The translations under genes were made by a program, and so were the position numbers. The notes under the pieces were generated by a model. It ran no database searches. It saw only the letters and a program-made list of their open reading frames with translations, and was not told where the DNA came from. A DNA stretch of 5,945 nt from assembly GCA_003526525.1 (NCBI GenBank), contig DPVV01000373.1:862-6806 (forward strand), given 5' to 3'. Below, one piece after another: positions 1-5,945 of the stretch (the first letter of the stretch is position 1; every line of letters begins with the position of its first letter). The DNA is from Lachnoclostridium phytofermentans. Lineage in GTDB: Bacteria > Bacillota > Clostridia > Lachnospirales > Lachnospiraceae.

Positions 1-295
1 ATTGTTGTGCATATTCAAATTCATTATAGCCACTGACGATGACGATCTTTAAATTAGGATTGAATTCTTTTGCCTCTTTCGTTAGTTCTAATCCATCCAT
101 CATAGGCATTCTAATATCAGTAAATAAGATATCTGCATGATATTCTTTAATTAAATCAAGAGCATCTTTACCGTTGGTTGCCGTACCTACAATGTGAAAT
201 GGTAATGATAGCGATTTAATTTTACTAACCAAGTTATCTAAGATTGGTATTTCATCTTCAGCTACAACAACCTTATAGGATCTGTTTGTTATCAT
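1..295 (-). CDS. Response regulator, receiver domain (YesN/AraC-type expected), C-terminus beyond window
   Basis: The reverse strand reads [15 protein letters not shown] from an ATG at 295-293 and stays open for 98 codons to the window edge. It is a CheY-like receiver domain: the acidic pocket is E13/D14, the phosphoacceptor is D60 in [13 protein letters not shown], and S88 in [13 protein letters not shown] is the conserved Ser/Thr after strand 4. The 'GYNEFEYA' signature is typical of the receivers of YesN-type regulators, which carry a C-terminal AraC/HTH_18 DNA-binding domain; that domain would lie off the left edge and is inferred, not seen. A GGGAGGA ribosome binding site (303-309) sits 7 bases before the ATG, inside the end of the kinase gene, so the two genes are probably translationally coupled. 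It most likely receives phosphate from the adjacent kinase and controls the divergent sugar importer. The receiver assignment is very secure; the output domain and target are inferences. Confidence 0.93.
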   Translation of the reverse strand, partial: MITNRSYKVVVAEDEIPILDNLVSKIKSLSLPFHIVGTATNGKDALDLIKEYHADILFTDIRMPMMDGLELTKEAKEFNPNLKIVIVSGYNEFEYAQQ

Positions 296-2078
296 TTTGT
301 AATCCTCCCTCTATTTTACCTCCAATGGTTATGGTTGCTCCAGAGTCTTCATTGTTCCGAATTTCAAAAATAGTATCGTCTTTGTACTGTATTTTTAGGC
401 GGTAATAGATATTAAAAAGACCAATTTTATGATTGGATGAAAAACTAAATTGATTATTTTTTATTATCTCATTATATTCAGATAACACTTCTTCTTTAAA
501 TCCAACCCCATTATCTGTAACGGAGATGGTCCAATGCTCAGCGTCTATCGTACCATTTACCGAGATTAGCCAAGGGGACCGGATATGAAACGCATATTTA
601 AAACAATTCTCTATTAATGGATGGAGTAATAGTTTTGGTATAGTAAGTTCATAGAGAGCATCTGGTAGTGTTGTGCTTACTTTAAAATGATCAGGATATC
701 GATATTCCATCAAGGACAGGTATTTATCAACATATTCTAATTCACATCTTACGGTTACCAAGGAATGATTTTCTATTGTGACATAACGAAGCATACTAAC
801 GAGACTGTCACACATATGTACGATGTCTGTATTACCACTATCCTCTGCTTTAATACTTATTACGGTGATTGTATTATATAAGAAATGTGGGTTCATTTGC
901 GCTTGTAAGGCAATCATTCTTGCCTGAATTTCGCTTGATTTTGCTAATACAGTCTGGCTTAAAGAATCTTGTAAACGAGAAACCATCTCTGCATAAGCTT
1001 CACTTAGCATAGTCAACTCATAAGTGAAAAGCTCTTGTTTTGTTTCTTGTTGCTTACTTAAGTCATTTAAGTTTAAATTGCTAATGGCATAATGTATTTC
1101 TTTGATTGGCTTTGTTAGTTTTCTTGCAATAATATAACTTAAAAATAAAGTAATTAGCAAGACAAGGATACCTAAGCATAGTATAATATTTCTAAAGGTG
1201 ATAACAGGTTGTAAGAGCTGATCTCTTGTTTGAGAAACAACAACAGTCCAATTAGAATAATCGGATTTAGAGAATGCAATTATTTCAGCTCGCTCCTTCC
1301 TTTCTATGGGCATAGTTCCAAAACTATTCTTGCATTGTTTGGTTTTTTCATAGTAATCGAACGTGTTTGTTTTAACAGCCGGATAGATTTGATTTCCATG
1401 TTCATCAAATACATAAGAATGAACGGAGACCTTAGTGGAAGCATTTTGAATTAGAGTCGCTTTTTCAATATGCTTAGCAAAGGTTTCATAAGTGGCTTGG
1501 ATTTCTACTATACTATCATATTTTGCACCAAAGACTTCAGAGAATGACCTAGCAATAGAGATAGGTAGATGCTCCTGTAAAGTCTTGTCTTCAACAATAG
1601 GAACAATGTACAATCTACCGCGTAAATCAAGACAAGAGGGGAACCAATCTCTATTTTTAATATTCTCCTTATCCATGACACGAATATCAAATTTATTGCC
1701 AAATTCAACAAAGTTTCCGTTCAATCCTATCAAATTGATTTGATACTCCAAAGTAGAACCGGTGGTCGTTGATAATAAGTTAAATAGTTTGGACTTCTTA
1801 TTTAGTAAATTATAATTACTGGAATTCAAATCATAAAAAGAACTCTTAATCGGTTCGGATGAAATAATCCGATTCGCTAAGGAATTCATATTTTTAATCT
1901 CGGAGTCAAGATATTGAATGGTATTGATAGAAAGCTGTTGTAAAGACTCCGAAGCTCTTTGCTCTAGCAGTGTAGAGGCATATCGATAAAACAGGGTTGC
2001 AAGAAGCGTTATTAAAGTTACGATAATGGTGGAATAACAAAAAAATAAGCGAGAACGTATAGTTGAAAATAACTTCAT
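273..2078 (-). CDS. YesM-type sensor histidine kinase (Cache-like sensor, HAMP, His_kinase, HATPase_c)
   Basis: A 601-residue membrane kinase, the usual length for the YesM family. Order: TM1 about 12-32; extracellular sensor about 33-295 with dCache-like features (the segment around RDWFPSCL at 143-150, ISIARS at 173-178, [10 protein letters not shown] near its end); TM2 about 297-317; HAMP about 318-371; a dimerisation/phosphoacceptor region with H398 in QMNPHFLYN; and an ATPase domain with N-box [10 protein letters not shown] (487-496), G1 box DNGVGF (522-527) and G2 [11 protein letters not shown] (551-561). All key catalytic residues are present, so it should be active. The ATG is chosen because GAGGTG (2083-2088) lies 4 bases upstream and the N-terminus is a basic stretch followed by TM1. 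The gene overlaps the regulator by 23 bases and is divergent from the sugar importer, implying it senses a cue linked to that substrate, perhaps the sugar or the loaded binding protein. The ligand is unknown. Confidence 0.95.
   Translation of the reverse strand: MKLFSTIRSRLFFCYSTIIVTLITLLATLFYRYASTLLEQRASESLQQLSINTIQYLDSEIKNMNSLANRIISSEPIKSSFYDLNSSNYNLLNKKSKLFNLLSTTTGSTLEYQINLIGLNGNFVEFGNKFDIRVMDKENIKNRDWFPSCLDLRGRLYIVPIVEDKTLQEHLPISIARSFSEVFGAKYDSIVEIQATYETFAKHIEKATLIQNASTKVSVHSYVFDEHGNQIYPAVKTNTFDYYEKTKQCKNSFGTMPIERKERAEIIAFSKSDYSNWTVVVSQTRDQLLQPVITFRNIILCLGILVLLITLFLSYIIARKLTKPIKEIHYAISNLNLNDLSKQQETKQELFTYELTMLSEAYAEMVSRLQDSLSQTVLAKSSEIQARMIALQAQMNPHFLYNTITVISIKAEDSGNTDIVHMCDSLVSMLRYVTIENHSLVTVRCELEYVDKYLSLMEYRYPDHFKVSTTLPDALYELTIPKLLLHPLIENCFKYAFHIRSPWLISVNGTIDAEHWTISVTDNGVGFKEEVLSEYNEIIKNNQFSFSSNHKIGLFNIYYRLKIQYKDDTIFEIRNNEDSGATITIGGKIEGGLQNDNKQIL
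303..309 (-). promoter_or_regulatory. Ribosome binding site of the response regulator, inside the kinase gene
   Basis: Read on the minus strand, GGGAGGA stands 7 bases before the regulator ATG (295-293). It lies within the last codons of the kinase, which ends at 273. This supports the chosen regulator start and suggests coupled translation of kinase and regulator from one transcript. Confidence 0.8.
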
Positions 2079-2134
2079 ATTTCACCTCGTCAAACAATGC
2101 TTTTTGTACAGAAACAGTAAGAAAACATAAGATT

Positions 2135-2163
2135 AGTATAGCATAGTGCTAGAAAGCTCACAA
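2135..2163 (-). promoter_or_regulatory. Predicted sigma-A promoter of the kinase/regulator operon (extended -10)
   Basis: On the minus strand the -35 element is TTGTGA (2158-2163, 4/6 to consensus), then a 17-base spacer ending in TGC (2141-2143), then the -10 TATACT (2135-2140, 5/6). The TG one base upstream of the -10 makes it an extended -10 promoter. The predicted start of transcription is near 2128, giving a leader of about 50 bases before the kinase ATG. It looks strong enough for basal expression without an activator. Found by reading only; no start site has been mapped. Confidence 0.6.
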
Positions 2164-2171
2164 GTAAAGGT

Positions 2172-2199
2172 GTGACATTTGAACAAAAATGTATAAAAT
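2172..2199 (+). promoter_or_regulatory. Possible alternative promoter toward the binding-protein gene
   Basis: GTGACA (2172-2177, 5/6 to TTGACA) is separated by 16 bases from TAAAAT (2194-2199, 5/6 to TATAAT). If used, it would give a leader of about 95-100 bases for the sugar-binding protein. It competes with the nearer activator-type promoter at 2264-2269. AT-rich DNA throws up such pairs often, so confidence is low. Confidence 0.3.
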
Positions 2200-2208
2200 A
2201 ATTGTTCA
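2180..2208. repeat. Inverted repeat in the divergent control region
   Basis: TGAACAA (2180-2186) and TTGTTCA (2202-2208) are perfect 7-base complementary arms 15 bases apart; their equivalent points are 22 bases apart, about two helical turns. The repeat brackets the possible -10 at 2194-2199 and lies just upstream of the kinase promoter -35. It could be an operator, but no known consensus is recognised. Confidence 0.35.
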
Positions 2209-2230
2209 GTTTTCTCCACATATGTGTGCA

Positions 2231-2269
2231 TGAAAATGTATCTGATTTTATCTGAAAATCATTTATGAT
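2231..2269 (+). promoter_or_regulatory. Putative activator-binding direct repeats and weak-35 promoter of the sugar-importer operon
   Basis: TGAAAAT occurs at 2231-2237 and again 22 bases later at 2253-2259. After the first copy comes TATCTGAT (2239-2246) and after the second the related TTTATGAT (2262-2269), so an about 17-base unit is imperfectly repeated two helical turns apart. TATCTGA is itself repeated 10 bases apart (2239-2245 and 2249-2255), and TGATTTT/AAAATCA (2243-2249/2255-2261) form a 7-base inverted repeat. A -10 TATGAT lies at 2264-2269 but nothing resembling TTGACA stands 16-18 bases upstream. Tandem sites about two turns apart covering a poor -35 are the typical layout for AraC-type activators. 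The link to the neighbouring regulator is an inference. Confidence 0.45.
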
Positions 2270-2303
2270 AAAGCTGTCAATACACAGAAAGGGAGGTACA
2301 TAG

Positions 2304-3671
2304 ATGAAAAAGAAAGTATTTAAAAAAGTTTTATGTTGTGCTTTGGTTATTTCAATGGTATCAGTTCTGGGAGGATGCGGCAAGGAGAAGGCAGAAAAAA
2401 GTAATGTGGGAAGCAAGGAACCAACTGCAACCCAACAACCTACGAAAGAGGCAGAAAATCAAGGGGATAAAAAAGTAGAAGGTGTTACGTTAAGTTTTAT
2501 GGCATCTCAGAACTGGGTGAACAAAGGTTCCAGTGTAGATGATGAGCTTAACAAAAAGTTTGAAGAAGAGACCGGAATTAAGATTGACCTACAAGTTGTT
2601 CCAGATGATCAGTATGTAAATGTTTTAAAAACCAAGTTAGGTACTGGTGAGGTACCGGATATCTTCATGGTATCTGGTGGAGTTGGTGCACAGAAGTTCA
2701 TGCCAGAAACATACTTTGCAGACCTTTCAAGTGAAGCTTGGGTATCCAGATATGTTGACTATGCGAAACAGGGTACGAGTATCGATGGAAAGATTATGGG
2801 ATTTATGAGATGGAATGTAGATGGCTGGGGTATTTTATATAATAAGGACATCTATAATAACTTAGGACTTCAGGTTCCAAAGACGTATGAAGAGTTTACA
2901 GCAAATTGTGATACTTTATTAAAGAATGGAATTATTCCTGTTTATGAAAGCGGTAAGGAATCCTGGCACTGGGCTATTTGGCTATCAAACTTTGGACCTT
3001 ACGCTGCAACAAAGCATCCAGATTTATATTCAAAATTAAATAATAATGAGATGAAGTTTGCAGAGGTACCTGAGTTTGAGCAATTCTTAGCTGAATTAAA
3101 AGAATCCTATGACAAAGGTTACCTTGGTCAGAACAGTTTAGCAAATACATGGGATGCTGCTTATGAGTCACTTGGTACAGGAAAATCAGCAGGCTATGTA
3201 GCTTATCAGTCTTATCAGAATGAAGTAAAAGAAAAATACCCTGACAGTACAGCAGATACTTGGGAAATGTATCCGATTCCATTTGTAGAAAATAATGTAT
3301 ATTCTCACTCCGCTGGTGGTAATATGTGTGTTGCTTACAAAGATTCCAAAAATCTTGATTATGTAAAACAATTCTTTGATTTCTTAGCAAGAGAAGATAA
3401 CTTAAATACATACTATAAAGGTAGACCTGACATTCAATCTAACCCTTCCTTTGTAGACGTGGAAGGCAAAGCTACAGCAGCTGGAAAATCAATCGTAGCA
3501 AATACACCAGGTGGTTCTGGAATGGATATGGAATATGGAGTATTATATTGGGATAATACCATTGTTGGACAGTATATTCAGGAAGTCTTATTAGGATCTC
3601 TTACACCAAAGCAAGCGCTTGAAGCAATTGATATGGACCGTCAGAAGATGTTTGATGCAACCAATGATTAA
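2304..3671 (+). CDS. Sugar ABC transporter substrate-binding lipoprotein (CUT1 family, SBP_bac_1-like)
   Basis: A 455-residue extracellular lipoprotein that captures a carbohydrate for the importer encoded downstream. A basic N-terminus and hydrophobic signal peptide end in the lipobox LGGC with C25 as the lipidated cysteine. A Lys/Glu/Thr/Gln-rich linker (about 26-58) tethers the folded domain, which begins VTLSFMASQNW (61-71). Family features are KFEEETGIKIDL (85-96), KLGTGEVPDIFM (111-122) and GWGILYNKDIY (174-184); the many Trp and Tyr residues (for example W170, W175, W221, W223, W226, W416) suit stacking on sugar rings. Length is normal for the family. GGGAGG (2291-2296) is 7 bases before the ATG. 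The gene ends in tandem stops, TAA then TAG. It is first in an operon with two permeases. The substrate, probably an oligosaccharide, cannot be named from sequence. Confidence 0.95.
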   Translation: MKKKVFKKVLCCALVISMVSVLGGCGKEKAEKSNVGSKEPTATQQPTKEAENQGDKKVEGVTLSFMASQNWVNKGSSVDDELNKKFEEETGIKIDLQVVPDDQYVNVLKTKLGTGEVPDIFMVSGGVGAQKFMPETYFADLSSEAWVSRYVDYAKQGTSIDGKIMGFMRWNVDGWGILYNKDIYNNLGLQVPKTYEEFTANCDTLLKNGIIPVYESGKESWHWAIWLSNFGPYAATKHPDLYSKLNNNEMKFAEVPEFEQFLAELKESYDKGYLGQNSLANTWDAAYESLGTGKSAGYVAYQSYQNEVKEKYPDSTADTWEMYPIPFVENNVYSHSAGGNMCVAYKDSKNLDYVKQFFDFLAREDNLNTYYKGRPDIQSNPSFVDVEGKATAAGKSIVANTPGGSGMDMEYGVLYWDNTIVGQYIQEVLLGSLTPKQALEAIDMDRQKMFDATND

Positions 3672-3744
3672 TAGTTTGTTATGGATGTGGTAAATAGTTA
3701 TTAGAACAGCATAAATATTTAAAAGTAATTAGAGCAAACGATAG

Positions 3745-3779
3745 GGGGATGGCACATTCCTAAGGTCAGTGTCGTCCCC
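3745..3779 (+). other. Intergenic RNA stem-loop between binding-protein and permease genes
   Basis: The arms 3745-3755 (GGGGATGGCAC) and 3769-3779 (GTGTCGTCCCC) form an 11-bp helix with two G-U wobbles around a 13-base loop. It is one of the most GC-rich stretches of the window. The following bases (ATTTCATAA) are not a T-tract, so it is a poor terminator. It lies between the binding-protein stop and the permease ribosome binding site. Known counterparts, such as the malE-malF intergenic structure, protect the upstream mRNA 3' end so that binding protein is made in excess over permease. That role here is inferred. Confidence 0.6.
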
Positions 3780-3787
3780 ATTTCATA

Positions 3788-3794
3788 AGAGGTG
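3788..3794 (+). promoter_or_regulatory. Ribosome binding site that fixes the first permease start at 3801
   Basis: AGAGGTG at 3788-3794 is the only good Shine-Dalgarno match before the permease. The most upstream in-frame GTG (3792-3794) lies inside it and so cannot be the start it serves. The GTG at 3801-3803 follows after 6 bases, a normal spacing; the TTG at 3798 would be only 3 bases away. Confidence 0.75.
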
Positions 3795-3800
3795 AAGTTG

Positions 3801-4670
3801 GTGAAACGAAATAAAACTTACAGCAAACTATACATAATGCCTGCATTTATAATATTCTTCACTTTATTCTTGCTACCTAGCATTATTGGCTTATTCTATT
3901 CCTTTACTAATTGGAATGTAATGAGTGAGCATATTAAATTTATTGGATTTGACAATTATAAAAGTATTTTTTCAGATAAGAGAATGTTACATGTCTTTGG
4001 AAATACATTTTTTTATGCGATATTAACGTCTTTATTAAAAGGAGCATTTGGTCTTCTCTTAGCATTAGCGTTAAATAGGGAAATTAAGACTCGAAATTTT
4101 TTGCGTACCATATTCTTTCTACCAATGATTCTATCGAACTTGATTGTAGGATTGGTATTCCAGCAAATTTTTCATCCAGATACAGGAGTGTTGAATCAAT
4201 TTCTTAATCTGATTGGAATTACTTCTAATATTGGTTGGATTATAGAGCCTAATCTGGTTATGTGGTCTTGTGTTGCAATAGAGGTATGGAAGGCATCTGG
4301 TTTTAACATGGTAATCTTTCTTGCTGGTTTACAGTTGGTGCCAAAGGAAATGTATGAGGCGAGTGAGGTGGATGGTGCGAATGGATGGCAGAAATTTAAA
4401 AGTGTTACCTTACCATTTATCATGCCTTCTGTTATGATTAATATGTTACTCAATGTAATTTCTGGTTTAAAGGTATTCGATGTTATCTTTGCATTAACCA
4501 ATGGTGGTCCGGGTAGAGCATCTGAAGTTGTTAATATTACGATATTTAAATCCTTCTCTATGGGGAATTATGGCTATGGTACAGCTCTAAATACGATAAT
4601 GTTTATTATCCTAGCTATTATCTCAGTCAGTGTTATTCAATTCTACACGAAGAATGAGGGGGTGGAATAA
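3801..4670 (+). CDS. Sugar ABC transporter permease, MalF-type (CUT1)
   Basis: One of the two membrane subunits forming the sugar channel. From the GTG at 3801 it is 289 residues, beginning MKRNKTYSKLY. The reading frame is open to a GTG at 3792, but that codon is part of the ribosome binding site, so the shorter form is preferred. Six hydrophobic segments can be seen at about 14-35, 65-91, 100-124, 152-177, 208-232 and 263-283. The cytoplasmic EAA loop that docks on the ATPase is EASEVDGANGWQKFKSVTLP (186-205), matching EAA---DGA---------F--I--P. FALTNGGPGRASE (230-242) is a further signature of MalF/UgpA-like permeases. The length lacks the long extra N-terminal part of E. coli MalF, as is usual in Firmicutes. 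Its TAA abuts the next permease ATG, so the two are co-transcribed and probably translated as a pair. Confidence 0.94.
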   Translation: MKRNKTYSKLYIMPAFIIFFTLFLLPSIIGLFYSFTNWNVMSEHIKFIGFDNYKSIFSDKRMLHVFGNTFFYAILTSLLKGAFGLLLALALNREIKTRNFLRTIFFLPMILSNLIVGLVFQQIFHPDTGVLNQFLNLIGITSNIGWIIEPNLVMWSCVAIEVWKASGFNMVIFLAGLQLVPKEMYEASEVDGANGWQKFKSVTLPFIMPSVMINMLLNVISGLKVFDVIFALTNGGPGRASEVVNITIFKSFSMGNYGYGTALNTIMFIILAIISVSVIQFYTKNEGVE

Positions 4671-5495
4671 ATGAAGAAAAAGCAACGAATTTTAAACCTT
4701 ATGTTAGGAATACTTTTATGGTGTTTTAGTTTACTTATCATTATTCCACTGTTCATGATTGTATTAAATTCAGTAAAAAATGTACCCGAATCAGCAGTCA
4801 TGAGTTTAAAGTTGCCAACAGAATTTCATTTTGAAAATTTTTTAGTAGTATTAAAGGACGATAAGTTACTTCGTTCCTTTCTCAACAGTTTTCTGTTAGT
4901 AACAGGATCTTGTACAATAACTTTATTAGTATCATCTCTTGCTGCTTTTGTGTTGGTAAGGGACCGAAGTAAATCCAATCGTTTTATATATATCTTATTT
5001 TTACTTGGTTTGGTGGCACCAATTAATTATATTGCTACGGTAAAGGTACTACAGTTATTGCACATTATTAATACGTACATAGGAGCAATACTACTATATA
5101 CGGCACAGTTTATTCCATTTACTGTATTTATATATTATGGATTTATTGGTAGTATTCCACGGAATCTAGATGAAGCTGCAATGATTGATGGCAGCAGGGG
5201 AATTAAGTTGTTTTTTCAAATCATCTTTCCATTGTTAAAACCTGTTACTATGACTGCGGTTGTTATCAATGCACTGAATTGCTGGAATGACTTTATTGTC
5301 CCACTATACTTCTTAAATTCCTCTGATAAATGGGGCGTTGTAATGAGAATGTATAACTATTTTAGTCAGTTCGTGAGCTCTTGGAACCTAGTTTGTTCTG
5401 TGATGATTGTTACAATGCTTCCAATTATAATTCTCTATATTATAGGGCAGAAATATTTAATTTCTGGTATGACAGCGGGAGCAGTAAAGGGTTAG
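4671..5495 (+). CDS. Sugar ABC transporter permease, MalG-type (CUT1)
   Basis: Second channel subunit, 274 residues, the usual MalG-family size. Membrane segments lie at about 8-32, 68-96, 105-128, 134-157, 185-205 and 238-260. The EAA loop is DEAAMIDGSRGIKLFFQIIF (167-186) followed by PLLKP, then NALNCWNDFIVPLYFL (200-215), and the C-terminus is the very characteristic GQKYLISGMTAGAVKG. The ATG follows the upstream TAA with no gap; its ribosome binding site GAGGGGGTGG (4656-4665) lies within the end of the previous gene, pointing to coupled translation and equal amounts of the two subunits. No ATPase gene follows before the terminator, so energy must come from an ATPase encoded elsewhere. 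The substrate is unknown. Confidence 0.95.
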   Translation: MKKKQRILNLMLGILLWCFSLLIIIPLFMIVLNSVKNVPESAVMSLKLPTEFHFENFLVVLKDDKLLRSFLNSFLLVTGSCTITLLVSSLAAFVLVRDRSKSNRFIYILFLLGLVAPINYIATVKVLQLLHIINTYIGAILLYTAQFIPFTVFIYYGFIGSIPRNLDEAAMIDGSRGIKLFFQIIFPLLKPVTMTAVVINALNCWNDFIVPLYFLNSSDKWGVVMRMYNYFSQFVSSWNLVCSVMIVTMLPIIILYIIGQKYLISGMTAGAVKG

Positions 5496-5508
5496 TTAAG
5501 AATAATGT

Positions 5509-5556
5509 AGCACCATAATTAAAGCCGTATGCTTTGTTTTATGGTGCTTTTTGTTT
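5509..5556 (+). terminator. Rho-independent terminator of the sugar-importer operon
   Basis: Perfect 10-base arms AGCACCATAA (5509-5518) and TTATGGTGCT (5539-5548) enclose a second helix AAAGC/GCTTT (5521-5525/5531-5535) with a CGTAT loop. The downstream arm runs into TTTTTGTTT. It starts 13 bases after the second permease stop, so the operon ends here and the next lipoprotein gene is a separate unit. Confidence 0.9.
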
Positions 5557-5630
5557 CACATAAGAGACTTTTTCGTTTCCCAATCCCGTACACAAAATGT
5601 GATATTCTCACGTTCTTTTATAAGTAGGGA

Positions 5631-5659
5631 TTGTAATAATATTCATAATATGGTAATAT
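5631..5659 (+). promoter_or_regulatory. Predicted promoter of the second lipoprotein gene
   Basis: TTGTAA (5631-5636, 4/6 to TTGACA), a 17-base spacer ending in TGG (5651-5653), then TAATAT (5654-5659, 4/6 to TATAAT). The TG one base upstream of the -10 makes it extended. Transcription would start near 5666, about 45 bases before the ATG. The surrounding DNA is extremely AT-rich, so other pairings are possible. Confidence 0.4.
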
Positions 5660-5663
5660 TATG
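5644..5663. repeat. Palindrome overlapping the predicted promoter of the second lipoprotein gene
   Basis: CATAATAT (5644-5651) and ATATTATG (5656-5663) are perfect 8-base inverted arms separated by GGTA. The TATGGTA motif is also directly repeated 11 bases apart (5649-5655 and 5660-5666). The palindrome covers the predicted -10, as a repressor operator would, but its low complexity means chance is a real alternative. Confidence 0.4.
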
Positions 5664-5709
5664 GTAGTAAATTTTGTTAAAAATTTATCAAAATTTTAAG
5701 GAGGATTTT

Positions 5710-5945
5710 ATGAAAAAAATACTTGTATTACTTATGTGTCTTGTATTAGCAATGGGGGCATTTACAGCTTGTGGTAAAAAAGATGCTAAGACTAATGTGG
5801 ACACAGGAACAAAAGCTAAAGTTAAAACAGGTTTAGCAGTAATTACATCAGCTGGCTCATCTAAAGATGCTGGTGATGCCGATGGACTTGCTCAAGCAGA
5901 TTCTACTGCAGCAGCAGTTATCGTTGATGAAAAAGGCGTAATCGT
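5710..5945 (+). CDS. Small lipoprotein, FMN-binding/cAD1-precursor-like, C-terminus beyond window
   Basis: The first 78 codons of a lipoprotein, open to the right edge. AAGGAGG (5698-5704) is 5 bases before the ATG. The signal peptide MKKILVLLMCLVLAMGAF ends in the lipobox FTAC with C21 as the lipidated cysteine, followed by a Lys/Asp/Thr-rich linker (22-38). The mature part, from TGLAVITSAGSSKDAGDADG (40-59) through LAQADSTAAAVIVDEKGVI (60-78), resembles from memory the repeated domain of clostridial and enterococcal/listerial lipoproteins related to the pheromone cAD1 precursor and PplA, which are annotated as FMN-binding. Flavin attachment cannot be judged because the rest is missing. The terminator and own promoter upstream make it independent of the sugar operon. 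The lipoprotein call is firm; the family is tentative. Confidence 0.8.
   Translation, partial: MKKILVLLMCLVLAMGAFTACGKKDAKTNVDTGTKAKVKTGLAVITSAGSSKDAGDADGLAQADSTAAAVIVDEKGVI

Noticed and set aside
1230..1743. Open frames on the plus strand within the kinase gene
   Set aside because: They lie inside the kinase sensor region, show no domain and no ribosome binding context, and are expected by chance in AT-rich DNA.
2090..2416. Open frame of 108 codons on the minus strand across the divergent control region
   Set aside because: It overlaps the strong start of the binding-protein gene, runs antisense through its signal peptide, contains no recognisable domain and covers the regulatory region. 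It is a chance frame.
2974..3411. Open frame of 145 codons on the minus strand inside the binding-protein gene
   Set aside because: Entirely antisense to a well-supported gene, with low-complexity, Leu/His/Tyr-rich translation and no ribosome binding site of note. A shadow of the real gene.
3676..3704. Possible internal promoter TTGTTA-N17-TATTAG before the permeases
   Set aside because: Both hexamers are weak and the stop-to-permease gap is AT-rich, so a chance match is likely. Read-through from the binding-protein gene explains permease expression.
3745..3779. Full intrinsic terminator between binding protein and permeases
   Set aside because: The stem is good but no run of T follows; the next bases are ATTTCATAA. 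Described instead as an intergenic stem-loop.
5674..5698. Near-palindrome of A and T runs before the second lipoprotein ribosome binding site
   Set aside because: TAAAAATTT and AAAATTTTA are almost complementary, but such low-complexity AT runs arise readily by chance and have no further support.
1..5945. CRISPR array, tRNA/rRNA, insertion sequence or riboswitch
   Set aside because: Reading both strands showed no regularly spaced long repeats, no tRNA-like cloverleaf, no transposase and no leader region long enough or patterned enough for a known riboswitch class.

Overview
The window comes from a low-GC Gram-positive anaerobe, most likely a clostridial (Lachnospiraceae-type) carbohydrate degrader. 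This is an inference from the AT-rich composition, the strong AGGAGG-type ribosome binding sites, the lipoprotein signal peptides and the gene arrangement; no sequence search was run. The content fits a sugar-uptake locus of a known type: a YesM/YesN-like two-component system transcribed divergently from a CUT1-family sugar ABC importer.

Layout. Minus strand, 1-295: N-terminal 98 residues of a response regulator (receiver domain), cut by the window edge. Minus strand, 273-2078: complete YesM-type sensor histidine kinase, overlapping the regulator start by 23 bases. Bases 2079-2303 are a divergent control region with a good sigma-A promoter for the kinase side, and on the other side a weak-35 promoter overlapped by direct repeats that could be activator sites. 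Plus strand: sugar-binding lipoprotein (2304-3671), a 120-base gap containing an 11-bp stem-loop, then two permeases (start revised to 3801, ends 4670; 4671-5495) that abut without a gap. A strong intrinsic terminator (5509-5556) closes the operon. A separate short promoter region with a 20-base inverted repeat precedes a second lipoprotein gene (5710 onward), which runs off the window and resembles the FMN-binding / cAD1-precursor-like lipoproteins.

How it should work (inference from the families): the kinase senses an extracellular cue through its Cache-like domain and phosphorylates the regulator at D60. The regulator then activates the importer promoter. The lipoprotein captures an oligosaccharide and passes it to the two-permease channel. 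No ATPase is encoded here, so a shared MsmX/MalK-type ATPase elsewhere in the genome is expected. The substrate cannot be determined from the sequence.

I found no convincing sign of a new kind of system, mobile element, CRISPR array or RNA gene. The most useful leads are the repeat cluster upstream of the binding-protein gene, the stem-loop between binding protein and permeases, the start-codon revision, and the partial lipoprotein with its palindromic promoter.
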